A DNA stretch of 64,000 nucleotides from Candidatus Kaistia colombiensis. Its GTDB lineage: Bacteria > Pseudomonadota > Alphaproteobacteria > Rhizobiales > Kaistiaceae. Below are positions 1 to 7,700 of the stretch, one piece after another. How positions within the stretch are numbered: position 1 is the stretch's first letter; the number at the start of each line of letters is the position of its first letter. The DNA is taken from assembly GCA_029203105.1 (NCBI GenBank), contig CP119318.1, positions 3,362,501 through 3,426,500 on the forward strand, in the 5' to 3' direction. A model generated the notes under the pieces. That model did no database searches and was not told the origin of the DNA. It worked only from the letters and a program-made list of their open reading frames with translations. The position numbers and the translations under genes are program-made.

Positions 1-579
1 GCGTCCGCCGCGATATCGCTGGCAGCGACCATCGCCCTCACCGGCGCGCTGCATGAGGACGGCCTCGCCGACACGGCCGACGGGTTCGGCGGCGGCACGA
101 CAGCGACGCGCAAACTGGAAATCATGCGGGACAGCCGGATCGGCACCTTTGGCGGCGTCGCCCTGGTACTGTCGCTGCTGCTGCGCGCGACCCTGCTCGC
201 CAATCTGCTGCCGTACGGCGCCTGGCCGGTCGCCACCGCGCTGATCGGCGCGGAGATCGTCAGCCGCGCCGCCATCGTCCATCTCTGGGCGGCGCTGCCG
301 CCGGCGCGCTTCGAGGGCCTTGCCAGCGCCACCGGACGGCCGTCTCGCGACACCAGCCTGACCGCCATCGGCATCGCGGTGCTGGCCGCCCTGATTTGCG
401 GCGCCATCGGCACCGGGATCTTCCCGGTCATCGTCGCGCTGGTCGTCGCCGGGCTGGCGACCTATGCCTTCCAGCTCCTCTGCACCTCCCAGATCGCCGG
501 CCAGACGGGCGACACGCTGGGCGCGGCGCAGCAGATCGCGCTCGTCACCTACCTGATGGCGATCGTCGCCGCGACATGA
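1..579 (+). CDS. cobS: Adenosylcobinamide-GDP ribazoletransferase (cobalamin synthase), C-terminal part
   Basis: The reading frame is open from the first base, so the N-terminus lies outside the window; 192 residues remain. CobS joins adenosylcobinamide-GDP and alpha-ribazole to make the cobalamin (phosphate) product at the inner membrane. The fragment carries the family's metal-binding signature (LHEDGLADTADGFGGG, residues 17-32 of the fragment), followed by DSRIGTFG. Several hydrophobic helices follow, as expected for this polytopic enzyme. Its TGA stop overlaps the ATG of the next gene (ATGA), so the two are probably translationally coupled. Confidence 0.93.
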   Translation, partial: ASAAISLAATIALTGALHEDGLADTADGFGGGTTATRKLEIMRDSRIGTFGGVALVLSLLLRATLLANLLPYGAWPVATALIGAEIVSRAAIVHLWAALPPARFEGLASATGRPSRDTSLTAIGIAVLAALICGAIGTGIFPVIVALVVAGLATYAFQLLCTSQIAGQTGDTLGAAQQIALVTYLMAIVAAT

Positions 580-752
580 TCTCGCCCTGCATCAGCGTCT
601 GCGTTCTCGATCCCCAAACCGAGCTGTGCGAGGGCTGCGGCCGCTCCTTGGACGAGATCAGCCAGTGGTCGCGGATGACGGAGAACCAGCGCCGCGCTGT
701 GATGGACCGCCTGCCCGCGCGGCTGGAAAGCCTGACGAGGACCAACGCCTGA
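576..752 (+). CDS. DUF1289 family small cysteine protein
   Basis: A 58-residue protein that starts with CISVCVLDP and has a C-x3-C ... C-x2-C cysteine pattern (CISVC, CEGC), typical of DUF1289. These short proteins are common in proteobacteria, and their four cysteines suggest metal or Fe-S binding; no reaction is established. The start is fixed by the ATGA overlap with the cobS stop. The gene is too short to stand out in a larger overlapping frame that begins upstream, but the cysteine pattern and the coupling to cobS make this frame the real one. Confidence 0.85.
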   Translation: MISPCISVCVLDPQTELCEGCGRSLDEISQWSRMTENQRRAVMDRLPARLESLTRTNA

Positions 753-809
753 ACGGCCCAATGGCATCGGTCGATGGGGCTTTCATGACATGATGGGGGC
801 AGAGACACG

Positions 810-1808
810 TCAGGCTGCTGCGGGTGCCTCGGCAGCGGCGGCGCGGCGACCCTCGCGGTTGGCCATGACGCTGACGATCAAGAGCTGGAAGAAGTGGTAG
901 AGCATGATCGGCGCGATGATCAGGCCGAGCGCCGGCGAGCCGGAGAACATCAGCTTGGCCAGAGGCACGCCGGTCGCCAGCGACTTCTTGGAAGCGCAGA
1001 ACAGACACGCGATCGTGTCGGCGCGGTTCAGTCGCATCAACCGGCACGGGATCATCATCAAGCCATAGATGATGAAGAATAGCGCGATCACGCCGACGAT
1101 GATCGAGGCGATCAGACTGACGTCATGGCCTGCCCAGACGCCCTCGGCGATTGAATCGGCGAAAGAGTTGTAGACGATCGCCAGGATGATGGCCCGGTCG
1201 GCCAGGCGGATGCCCTTGATGTGGCGCGCAGCCCAGCCATAGAGCCAATGGCGCGCGATCTGGCCAACGAAGATTGGCAGCAGGACCAGCAGCACGATCT
1301 TGCCGATGACAGGCAGCAACGGCATGCCTTCCCCCGTCGACGCCAGGAACCACGCCATCAAAAGCGGCGTCGCGAAGACGCCGATCAGGCTCGACAGCGT
1401 CGCGTTGAAGATCGCGACCGGCACATTGCCGCGCGCCAGCGACGTCATGGCGACGGAGGACGACACGGTCGAGGGCAACGCCGCCAGATAAAAGAAGCCG
1501 ATCCAGACATCTTCCGGAACGAAGCCCTTGAGCGGCGTGCCGAGCACCAGCACGACGATCGGAAACAGCACGAAAGTGCAGAGCTGGACGGCAACATGCA
1601 CACGCCAGTGCCGGATGCCGGCGTGCATCCGCTCGGGCGCCAGCGTCAAGCCATACAGGAAGAAGATCACCGCCACGCCATAAGTGGCGATGAGATCCAT
1701 GTGCAGCAGCCCCCCGGATTCGCCCGGCCCTGGAAAGGCAATCGCCGCGATGACCACGAGGAGCAACGCAATCAAGAAGCCGTCGATCGTGAAACCGCGG
1801 ATCGTCAT
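810..1808 (-). CDS. Bile acid:sodium symporter family (SBF-like) transporter
   Basis: A 332-residue polytopic membrane protein with about nine to ten hydrophobic helices, beginning FTIDGFLIALLLVVIAAIAF. It resembles the SBF-like branch (PF13593, YfeH type) of the bile acid:sodium symporter superfamily. These are presumed sodium-coupled organic-anion carriers, but the substrate here is unknown. Sequences such as LPSTVSSSVAMTSLARGN and CLFCASKKSLATGVPLA match the crossover-helix motifs of that branch. It is monocistronic, convergent with the cobS pair and followed upstream by dusA on the same strand. Confidence 0.85.
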   Translation of the reverse strand: MTIRGFTIDGFLIALLLVVIAAIAFPGPGESGGLLHMDLIATYGVAVIFFLYGLTLAPERMHAGIRHWRVHVAVQLCTFVLFPIVVLVLGTPLKGFVPEDVWIGFFYLAALPSTVSSSVAMTSLARGNVPVAIFNATLSSLIGVFATPLLMAWFLASTGEGMPLLPVIGKIVLLVLLPIFVGQIARHWLYGWAARHIKGIRLADRAIILAIVYNSFADSIAEGVWAGHDVSLIASIIVGVIALFFIIYGLMMIPCRLMRLNRADTIACLFCASKKSLATGVPLAKLMFSGSPALGLIIAPIMLYHFFQLLIVSVMANREGRRAAAAEAPAAA

Positions 1809-1918
1809 GTCGGAAACGCTTTCATTGCACGCGGAAATCCGCCGGGGCGGATCGATACTCCATCCATAGCGAGCCGTGCCGCCGCGATAAAGCCACTCTC
1901 CGACACAGCACTTTCGCC

Positions 1919-2917
1919 TCAGGCGGCCGCAGTCGCCGCGGCGATTTCGTCGACCGCATCCATGGCGCGATGGAACACGTCGATGCCGGCGTGCCGCCCG
2001 GCGCCTTCAACGGTCAGGATCTGGCGGAATCGCCGCGCGCCCGGTCGGCCGTGATAGAGGCCGAGCATGTGGCGCGCCATGTGGCTCACCGGCGTACCCG
2101 CGGCGATCTGCGTCGCGATATAGGGCAGCATCGCCTCCAGAATCGCTCGCGGCGGCGGATCCGCCCGATCGACGCCGTAGATCCGGCGATCGGCAGCCGC
2201 CAGCATTTCCGGCTCCTGATAGGCAGCGCGCCCGATCATGACACCGTCGACATGCGCGAGATGGCTCTCGGCCTCGTCGAGGGTCTTGATGCCGCCATTG
2301 ATGCCGATGAAGAGATCCGGCAGGCGCGCCTTCAGCCGATAGACCCGGTCATAGTCGAGCGGCGGTATATCGCGGTTTTCCTTCGGCGACAGGCCCTGCA
2401 GCCAGGCCTTGCGCGCATGGACCCATAAAGCGTCGACACCGGCGGCGGCCACGGCGTCCGCGAGCATGTCGAGCGCCACCTCCGGGTCCTGGTCGTCGAC
2501 GCCGATGCGGCACTTCACCGTCACGGGAATCGAGACGGCGTCCTTCATCGCGGCGACACAATCGGCGACGCGCTGCGGCTCGCGCATGAGGCAGGCGCCA
2601 AACGTGCCGGACTGGACCCGGTCCGACGGGCAGCCGACGTTCAGATTGATCTCGGCATAGCCGAAATCGGCGCCGATCCGCGCCGCCGTCGCCACCTTGT
2701 CGGGATCCGACCCGCCGATCTGCAACGCAACCGGCTGCTCGGCCGCATCGAAGCCCAGCAATTTTTGCCGGTCGCCATGCAGGATCGCCTCGGCGACGAC
2801 CATCTCCGTATAGAGCAGCGCTTCCTTCGACAGCAGCCGGTGGAAATAGCGACAATGTCGATCGGTCCAATCCAGCATCGGCGCGATGGACAGCTTATGT
2901 CTTTGATATTGCTTCAT
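1919..2917 (-). CDS. dusA: tRNA-dihydrouridine(20/20a) synthase DusA
   Basis: A flavoenzyme that reduces uridine 20/20a in the tRNA D-loop with NADPH. The protein opens with SIAPMLDWTDRHCR, the FMN-barrel start of DusA. It contains the catalytic cysteine in NVGCPSDRV, the KCRIGVDD motif, and GGI and GVMIGRAAY in the C-terminal half of the barrel. I chose the ATG at 2917 (MKQYQRHKL), because the open frame extending further upstream is low-complexity and unlike DusA. Length (332 residues) is normal. Confidence 0.93.
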   Translation of the reverse strand: MKQYQRHKLSIAPMLDWTDRHCRYFHRLLSKEALLYTEMVVAEAILHGDRQKLLGFDAAEQPVALQIGGSDPDKVATAARIGADFGYAEINLNVGCPSDRVQSGTFGACLMREPQRVADCVAAMKDAVSIPVTVKCRIGVDDQDPEVALDMLADAVAAAGVDALWVHARKAWLQGLSPKENRDIPPLDYDRVYRLKARLPDLFIGINGGIKTLDEAESHLAHVDGVMIGRAAYQEPEMLAAADRRIYGVDRADPPPRAILEAMLPYIATQIAAGTPVSHMARHMLGLYHGRPGARRFRQILTVEGAGRHAGIDVFHRAMDAVDEIAAATAAA

Positions 2918-3086
2918 ATTTATCAGTCTTGCCGGAGATCGGGCGTGCCTCGCCCTCTCTATAGGCGATCTCGGCCCCCTTTGGCCAATTGGCGCAGCCC
3001 GGCGCGGCGGCGGGCCCTGCCCGGCCGTGACCCCGACCAGCGCGAATGCTATGGCTCGACCCCACTCATCAGGAGGGGTTCTCTCC

Positions 3087-3896
3087 ATGACGCTACGCGT
3101 CGTTTCGCTGAATGCCTGGGGCGGCAAGCTTCATGCGCCGCTGATGCGGTATCTCACCGCCGTCCAGCCCGACATCCTGTGCCTTCAGGAAGTCGTCCGC
3201 ACGTACGGGGCGCAATCCGATTGGCTGGAGTACCGGGACGGCGAGCACATTCTGCCGCAACGGGCTCACCTGTTCGAAGAGGTGCGGGCCGCGTTGCCAC
3301 GCCATGACGGCATCTTCTCGCCGACGGCGCGCGGCGAGCTCTTCGACGGTGACAGCACGGCCCCGTCCGAATTCGGACTAGCGACCTTCATCCGGTCCAC
3401 CCTGCCGATCATCGGCCAGGCGGTCGATTTCGTGCATGGCAACTTCTCGACCCATGGCTGGGGGCCGCATCCAAGAGGCCGCAATGCGCATGGGGTGCGC
3501 CTCTACAGCTATGACGGCGACTTTCCGGTAACGATCGTGCAGTTGCACGGGCTGCGCGACAAGAACGGCAAGGGCGACACGCCCGCGCGCATGGCCCAAG
3601 CTGAGGCGCTGACACAACTGATCGAACGTCTCTGGCACCGCGGCGAAAGGCTGATCGTCTGCGGCGACCTCAATCTGCTGCCGGACAGCGGGACCTTCGA
3701 GGTCCTGGGCCGGCTGGGGCTGGTCGACCTGGTCACGAGCCGGGGCTTCACCAGCACACGCACCTCCTTCTACGAGAAGGACGGCCGCTTCGCCGATTAC
3801 ATGCTGGTGACGCCGAACGTCGAGGTCGTCCGGTTCGACGTGGTCGCCGAACCGGAGGTCTCCGATCATTGCGCGCTGCGGCTCGAGTTCAGATAG
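3087..3896 (+). CDS. Endonuclease/exonuclease/phosphatase superfamily protein
   Basis: A 269-residue protein of the EEP fold (DNase I/AP-endonuclease-like). Visible motifs are SLNAWGG near the N-terminus, CLQEV with the metal-binding glutamate, CGDLNLLPDS (the D-x-N pair) and SDHCAL (the catalytic SDH) at the C-terminus. It could be a metal-dependent phosphodiesterase acting on nucleic acid, lipid or a small molecule; the substrate is not readable. The start follows a strong AGGAGG at 3071-3076. The 3' end overlaps the convergent galE stop by 8 bases. Confidence 0.85.
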   Translation: MTLRVVSLNAWGGKLHAPLMRYLTAVQPDILCLQEVVRTYGAQSDWLEYRDGEHILPQRAHLFEEVRAALPRHDGIFSPTARGELFDGDSTAPSEFGLATFIRSTLPIIGQAVDFVHGNFSTHGWGPHPRGRNAHGVRLYSYDGDFPVTIVQLHGLRDKNGKGDTPARMAQAEALTQLIERLWHRGERLIVCGDLNLLPDSGTFEVLGRLGLVDLVTSRGFTSTRTSFYEKDGRFADYMLVTPNVEVVRFDVVAEPEVSDHCALRLEFR

Positions 3897-4908
3897 CGAG
3901 TGCCAACTCGCGATGGACAGCAGCCTGCGCGTTCTGCTGCAGCGTCAACTCCCAGCGCAGGGCATCGGCGACGATCAGGTCGAGCTGACCGCGCGCCGGC
4001 TTGAAGCCGAGCCGCGAGCGGATCAGATCCGTCGCCGCCACCAGGGACGGCGGATCTCCGGCGCGGCGCGGCGCGAGGCGAACGTCGAATTCGACGCCCG
4101 AGACGCGTTTCACCGCCTCGATCACCTCGAGCACCGAGAAGCCGCGGCTATAGCCACAATTCAGCGTCAGGCTTTCGCCACCCTCCTCCAGGTGGTCGAG
4201 CGCCAGCAAGTGCGCGGCGGCGAGATCGCTGACATGGATATAGTCGCGGACACAGGTGCCGTCCGGCGTCGGATAGTCCTGGCCGAAGACGTCGAGGTGG
4301 CTGCGCTGGCCGAGCGCCGCCTGGCAGGCAAGCTTGATCAGATGGGTGGCGCGCGGGAAGGACTGCCCCGAGCGGCCCCGCGGATCGGCGCCGGCGACAT
4401 TGAAATAACGCAGAACGACCGAACGGATGTCATGCGCCGCCACCGTGTCGCGCAGCATCCATTCCGTCATCAGCTTCGATGCGCCATAGGGCGAGATCGG
4501 CTGCATCACCGACGTTTCACGGATCGGGCTCACCTCTGGCTCGCCATAGACCGCCGCGGTCGACGAGAAGATGAAATTGCGCACCCCGCCTTGAACGGCG
4601 GCGGCGATCAGGGCCCGCGATTTGACCGTGTTATTGAAATAATAGCCGAGCGGATTGGTGACCGAATCCGGCACGACGATCGAGCCGGCGAAATGCACAA
4701 TCGCCGTGACGCCGAATTCGCGAATGAGGCGCGCGACCAGCACTTCGTCGCCGCAATCGCCCCGGACGAGCGGCACGCCGTCCGGCACCTGTCCGACGAA
4801 GCCGGTAGAGAGATCGTCGAGGACGATGGTGTCGCGCCCCGCATCGGCGAGCGCCAGAACCATATGACTGCCGATATATCCGGCGCCACCCGTGACGAGG
4901 ACGGTCAT
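3889..4908 (-). CDS. galE: UDP-glucose 4-epimerase
   Basis: Interconverts UDP-glucose and UDP-galactose using bound NAD. The 339-residue protein has the Rossmann motif GGAGYIG (residues 7-13), the SSTAAVYG segment with the catalytic serine/threonine region, and the Y-x3-K pair Tyr141/Lys145 (YGASK). Length is typical. It lies at the downstream end of the leftward polysaccharide genes and very probably supplies UDP-galactose to them. Its ATG overlaps the stop of a small upstream ORF (ATGA), with an AGGAA ribosome-binding site within that ORF. Confidence 0.95.
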   Translation of the reverse strand: MTVLVTGGAGYIGSHMVLALADAGRDTIVLDDLSTGFVGQVPDGVPLVRGDCGDEVLVARLIREFGVTAIVHFAGSIVVPDSVTNPLGYYFNNTVKSRALIAAAVQGGVRNFIFSSTAAVYGEPEVSPIRETSVMQPISPYGASKLMTEWMLRDTVAAHDIRSVVLRYFNVAGADPRGRSGQSFPRATHLIKLACQAALGQRSHLDVFGQDYPTPDGTCVRDYIHVSDLAAAHLLALDHLEEGGESLTLNCGYSRGFSVLEVIEAVKRVSGVEFDVRLAPRRAGDPPSLVAATDLIRSRLGFKPARGQLDLIVADALRWELTLQQNAQAAVHRELALAI

Positions 4909-5093
4909 TCGGTGTTCCTGCTGTTGGTTGGGATCACGAGTAAAAGCTCATCAGGACCGGCCGATCCGACGACGGTCACGTTCTTGATCGGGAAGCGCTG
5001 CCGAAAGCGAATTCGACATGCACACCTCCCGCCATGTCGCAGGCATGGGCAGGAAAACCGGCTCGTTCCCGCTGTTCCGTGAACAACGACCAT
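4905..5093 (-). CDS. Candidate small cysteine-containing ORF coupled to galE
   Basis: A 62-codon frame between the pyruvyl transferase gene and galE. It is preceded by a strong GGGGGGAGGA ribosome-binding site at good spacing, and its TGA overlaps the galE ATG (ATGA). The product is basic with a C-x-C ... C-x-C cluster (CPCLRHGGRCAC) and I recognise no family. It may be a genuine small protein, or a translated leader that couples galE to upstream translation. A second, shorter frame in the same stretch (MSNSLSAAL...) also has a good ribosome-binding site (GGGAGG), so the assignment is tentative. Confidence 0.35.
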   Translation of the reverse strand: MVVVHGTAGTSRFSCPCLRHGGRCACRIRFRQRFPIKNVTVVGSAGPDELLLVIPTNSRNTE

Positions 5094-5132
5094 GATGGGT
5101 CCTCCCCCCTCGTGCGTTCTCGTCTCAGGGCG

Positions 5133-6323
5133 TCAGGCGACCTTCAGCATACCCGTGTCGGTCGTCTGCGCCGCCCGATCGATCAACTTGTTGTCGACCT
5201 TGTTCTCGATCAGGAATTTTCGGGTTTCGTCATAGACATTGCGCCACGCGGCATTGAACGCGTCGAAGCGCCATTGCTCCCAATAGTCCTCGAGCACGAA
5301 GGCGCTGTTGCCGAAGACGTCGTAACTCGGGATGCGGTAGGTCTCGGCGAATTCGGCGGTGCGGCTGTCATAGGTGAAGTAGATCGATGGCACGCCATTG
5401 GCGAGCGCCATCAGATTGCCATGCAGGCGGTAGCCGAGCACGAGATCCTGCTGGCGGACCAGCGTCTCGTAGTCGGCGACGACGTCCGAATAGAACAGCC
5501 GCTCGCGATAGAGCCGCTCGATCTCGTCATCGAGATACCACTTCGAGGCCCAGCCATTGGCGCGCAGCGACGCGATCGCCTCTTCCTTCTGTGCCTCGGT
5601 TCCGAAGACGAGCTTCTTCTCCTCGACCTCGCCCTGCGCCATCAGCACGGCATCGAAACGGCCGGCGAGCGATTTCACCAAATCGCGATGAAAGGTCAGG
5701 TAGCGTTCGATGTTCTGGGCGTAGGTCGGCGAGACTTCGCGCCGAAGGGTGACGCCGACCTTCGCGATATCGGCAAGCGGTCCAAGCTTGATGTTCATCT
5801 CCGGATCGAGCCGGCGGAACGCGGTGGGGCAACCGACGATACGGACATTGTCGATGCCGAGATCGGCGAGAACTTCGGCCGAGAAAGCGCCGCGCACGCC
5901 GATCGACGTGCTGTGATCGGCGATGACGCGCAGCACTTCCCGCGTCGATTCCGACAATTCCATCCGTCCCTTGACCGGGGCCTGCGCGCCGATGCCGAAC
6001 GCCAGGACGGGCAGGCCGAGCTTCTTCAGGACGGCGGCTGTATCATGCCACTCCATCTCGCCATGGATGTAGTTCGAGCCGCGCAGCAGGACATAGTCAT
6101 GTTCCTCGCGCAGCCGGTCGAGGTCGGCCCAATCCGGATTGTTGATCTCGAGAACGCCGATCTTGTCGAAGTTCAAGAGCTTCAATGACGAATCGAAGAC
6201 GAACGCGTCGCCTATATTGTGATAGCGATCGATGGAACGCTGGACGTTCTGGTACTGGTACCAACGCACCGAGTCGTGATCGTAGATTTCGCCGGAAGGA
6301 ATCATTACCAGCAGACGTGCCAT
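5133..6323 (-). CDS. Polysaccharide pyruvyl transferase family protein (1 of 3)
   Basis: A 396-residue member of the PF04230 family, which transfers pyruvate from phosphoenolpyruvate to sugars as a ketal in exopolysaccharides. Supporting segments are DYVLLRGSNYIHG, AFGIGAQAPVKG, IGVRGAFSAEVLADLGI, VGCPTAF and VLGYRLHGNLMALANGVPSIYF. The last two contain the CPT and RLHG hallmarks. The start at 6323 follows AAGGAGGA and is preferred over an upstream in-frame codon. It is the fourth gene of the leftward run ending in galE and is divergent in sequence from the two tandem paralogues at 23.7-26.2 kb. Confidence 0.85.
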   Translation of the reverse strand: MARLLVMIPSGEIYDHDSVRWYQYQNVQRSIDRYHNIGDAFVFDSSLKLLNFDKIGVLEINNPDWADLDRLREEHDYVLLRGSNYIHGEMEWHDTAAVLKKLGLPVLAFGIGAQAPVKGRMELSESTREVLRVIADHSTSIGVRGAFSAEVLADLGIDNVRIVGCPTAFRRLDPEMNIKLGPLADIAKVGVTLRREVSPTYAQNIERYLTFHRDLVKSLAGRFDAVLMAQGEVEEKKLVFGTEAQKEEAIASLRANGWASKWYLDDEIERLYRERLFYSDVVADYETLVRQQDLVLGYRLHGNLMALANGVPSIYFTYDSRTAEFAETYRIPSYDVFGNSAFVLEDYWEQWRFDAFNAAWRNVYDETRKFLIENKVDNKLIDRAAQTTDTGMLKVA

Positions 6324-6386
6324 ATCGGCCTCCTCCTTATCCCCCCAGGGATTCCGCGCCTTTACGGGCGGGTTGCGCGCAATCAC

Positions 6387-7700
6387 TCACGCGCGTTCGA
6401 GTTGGCCGGCCTCGGCGCCATCCGCATGCGAATGGCGGTCGAGAACGGCGCGATAAAGGGCCAGGTGCTGCTCGGCGCAGTCGACATGGCCGAGCGGGCG
6501 GCGCATCGTGCCGCGCAGGCTTTCCCAGAGCTGGCCGTTTGACAGCACGTCGACGAAGCGGTCGGCGAGGTCCTCGGGCGAGCCAACGCGGAAATGCAGG
6601 CCGTCCCCCCCGTTCCGCACCTTCTCGGCCATGCCGCCGATGTTGCTGCACAGCAGCGGGCGGCCGTGGAACAGCGCCTCCTGGATCACCACCGGCGAGT
6701 TTTCCCACCAGATCGACGGCACGACGACCCAGTCGACCGTCTGCATCAGCTCGGGCATCTCGCTGTTCTGATAGGAGCCGTAGAAGCGGACGCGGCTGCC
6801 GGCGTCCTCGATCAGCTTCTTCATGCGTGCCTGGAAGTCGGGCGGCTGGAATTCGAGATTGGCGCCGAAGATCATCAAGCGGGAATCCTCGCCCCAGACC
6901 CGCTCCGGCACGCGCGCCACCGCATCGATCAACACGTCGACGCCCTTGAACGGCGTCATCTGGCCGAAGAAGGCGAAACGGCTGCGACGCTGCTCCGCGC
7001 CGGGCAAAGCGCGCGGCGGCGCCGGCTCGGCGATCGCCAGGCCGTTTTCGATGACGAACAGCTTGTCCGGCGACAGCCCCCAGGCAGCGTATCGTTCCGC
7101 CAAGAAGCGGCTCGGCGAGACATAGACATCGGCGAGTTCGAGCATCGATCGCACGAAGCGCTCGCGCTTCAGGAAACTCGCCGGCGCGAGATGCGGAAAG
7201 CAGCTATGGCAATCCGTCGGCGACGCGCGCCGGCAGAGCTGCCCGTCCCGGGTCTTCACCATCTGGCCATGATGGTGGCAGATGGACAGGAACTCGTGGA
7301 AGGTGACGACGATCGCCGCGTCGGGCAGTGCCTCGCGGATCGCATAGAGCGCCTCGAGACCGAGGCCGAGAATGTGGTGGAAGTGAACCACATGGGGATT
7401 GAGGTCGCGAACGAAGCGCACGAGATCGCGGCGAATATCGTCGGTGTTTCGGTTCGACAAATAGAACGGATCGAAATCGTCGCTATGAAACAGGATGTCC
7501 GTGGCGCTCTGGCGCAGGCTCATCAGCGCGGTGCCGGAATGGCGCGGCGTCGGCGAGCCGACGCGGGCGAGATAGACCGACTTGATGCCCGCCAGCGCGT
7601 TCAGGCCCTTGTGAAGGTTGTGCGAGGCGATTTCGCCGCCGCCGAGCGACAGGCTCGGATGGCCATGCGAGATGACGAGGACGCGGAGATCTTCGGTCAT
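6387..7700 (-). CDS. Glycosyltransferase family 4-type (GT-B)
   Basis: A 437-residue GT-B glycosyltransferase. The N-terminal domain begins LRVLVISHGHPSLSLGGGE, with the glycine-rich acceptor loop. The C-terminal donor domain has FFGQMTPFKGVDVLIDAV and VVPSIWWENSPVVIQEA, the E-x7-E motif region, then GGMAEKV. It is a clear paralogue of the enzyme at 10735-11994, sharing DWVVVPSIWWEN and IQEA. The start at 7700 overlaps the stop of the upstream gene (ATGA). A cysteine-rich insert near the middle (CHHHGQMVKTRDGQLCRRASPTDCHSC, split here only for reading) is shared by the two paralogues. Confidence 0.87.
   Translation of the reverse strand: MTEDLRVLVISHGHPSLSLGGGEIASHNLHKGLNALAGIKSVYLARVGSPTPRHSGTALMSLRQSATDILFHSDDFDPFYLSNRNTDDIRRDLVRFVRDLNPHVVHFHHILGLGLEALYAIREALPDAAIVVTFHEFLSICHHHGQMVKTRDGQLCRRASPTDCHSCFPHLAPASFLKRERFVRSMLELADVYVSPSRFLAERYAAWGLSPDKLFVIENGLAIAEPAPPRALPGAEQRRSRFAFFGQMTPFKGVDVLIDAVARVPERVWGEDSRLMIFGANLEFQPPDFQARMKKLIEDAGSRVRFYGSYQNSEMPELMQTVDWVVVPSIWWENSPVVIQEALFHGRPLLCSNIGGMAEKVRNGGDGLHFRVGSPEDLADRFVDVLSNGQLWESLRGTMRRPLGHVDCAEQHLALYRAVLDRHSHADGAEAGQLERA

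Noticed and set aside
756..780. Possible terminator after the DUF1289 gene
   Set aside because: The stem is short and bulged, the loop only two bases and just three T residues follow; too weak to list.
5034..6188. A 384-codon plus-strand frame over the first pyruvyl transferase gene
   Set aside because: The minus-strand gene has the CPT and RLHG family motifs and an excellent ribosome-binding site; the plus frame has none.
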